A stretch of 5,484 nucleotides of DNA, from contig DASRBO010000016.1 of the NCBI GenBank assembly GCA_035653595.1, positions 1 to 5,484 of the forward strand. Direction: 5' to 3'. The notes below the pieces were generated by a model, which saw only the letters and a list, made by a program, of their open reading frames with translations, was not told where the DNA came from and made no database searches. The stretch comes from DASRBO01 sp035653595. GTDB taxonomy: Bacteria > Actinomycetota > Acidimicrobiia > Acidimicrobiales > JAJPHE01. Both the position numbers and the translations under genes were made by a program. Below, in pieces: positions 5,230 through 5,484 of this stretch. Each line of letters opens with the position of its first letter. Positions within the stretch are counted from its first letter, which is position 1.

Positions 5230-5484
5230 TCAGCCCAAGTCCGCCCGGCCCCGGCGACGTTCGGGGCCGCCGTAGGGCTGCGGCTCACCGCGGCGCTCTG
5301 CAACCCGGCGCTCCCACATCGGCCACCGCTGCTCGGTCCGCACCGCGAAGGCGACCAAGGCGTTGACAATCTGGGAGGTCCATTCGTTGCTGGTCTTCTC
5401 CAGGTAGGCGTCGGCGCCCGGCGGCACCCGGGCCTGGCTCATGCGGGGGCTCGCCGTGCACAACACGATGAGGGAGTCGGGCAG
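5230..5484 (-). CDS. C-terminal part of a receiver-domain protein, 5' end cut by window edge
   Basis: The leftward frame is open from the window edge to TGA at 5232-5230, 85 codons. The start of the gene lies outside. The segment LPDSLIVLCTASP resembles receiver strand beta-4 with its switch Thr. GADAYLEKTS resembles beta-5 with the conserved Lys, and an alpha-5-like helix follows (QIVNALVAFAVR). The phospho-acceptor half is not visible. After the receiver there is only a short charged tail with repeated ERR words (WERR, AERR, PERRR), so no DNA-binding domain follows. It could be a stand-alone receiver or one placed at the end of a larger protein. A GTG at 5466-5464 is in frame but would start mid-fold, so it is not the true start. 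The gene is convergent with the kinase ending at 5141 and probably not part of the duplicated module. Confidence 0.7.
   Translation of the reverse strand: MPDSLIVLCTASPRMSQARVPPGADAYLEKTSNEWTSQIVNALVAFAVRTEQRWPMWERRVAERRGEPQPYGGPERRRGRADLG

Overview
The window is very GC-rich and coding-dense. It has leaderless-looking starts, GTG use, ATGA/GTGA stop-start overlaps and actinobacterial-type two-component proteins. This suggests a soil or environmental actinobacterium. The class cannot be fixed from the sequence alone, and no ribosomal or other phylogenetic marker is present.

The layout is one module present twice in tandem. Module 1 holds a leftward lipoprotein gene (cut by the left edge, start at 491), a divergent control region of about 130 bp, then a rightward OmpR/PhoB-type response regulator (624-1316) overlapping a sensor histidine kinase (1313-2422). 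Module 2 repeats this order: leftward lipoprotein (2492-3058), a control region of about 115 bp, response regulator (3175-3834) and overlapping kinase (3831-5141). Proteins of the same type are clearly homologous, and the two regulators align without a gap over 219 residues. This is best explained by duplication of a whole lipoprotein/two-component unit. At the right edge, a leftward fragment (5230-5484) encodes the C-terminal part of another receiver-domain protein, convergent with the second kinase.

The most striking non-coding signals are the two divergent control regions. Each holds four half-sites: two direct repeats with an 11-bp period, facing two more on the other strand. This is the geometry expected for two head-to-head dimers of an OmpR/PhoB-type regulator. 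Region 1 is a perfect 44-bp palindrome built from GCGTATCGG. Region 2 is an imperfect version built from a different word, close to GGCGGTWAC. In both, plausible -10 boxes lie at matching distances on either side, with no recognisable -35 boxes, as expected for regulator-dependent divergent promoters. The regulator genes lack a good Shine-Dalgarno sequence and probably start at or next to the 5' end of their mRNA. The lipoprotein genes have strong Shine-Dalgarno sequences.

Proposed model (inference): in each module the kinase senses an envelope signal and phosphorylates its regulator. The regulator binds the central operator and drives both its own operon and the lipoprotein gene. The lipoprotein, anchored outside the membrane and carrying two cysteine-pair repeats, could be the output or could feed back on the kinase. 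The duplicated modules appear to have diverged in operator sequence, in the recognition helix and in sensor domain size, which would insulate them from each other.
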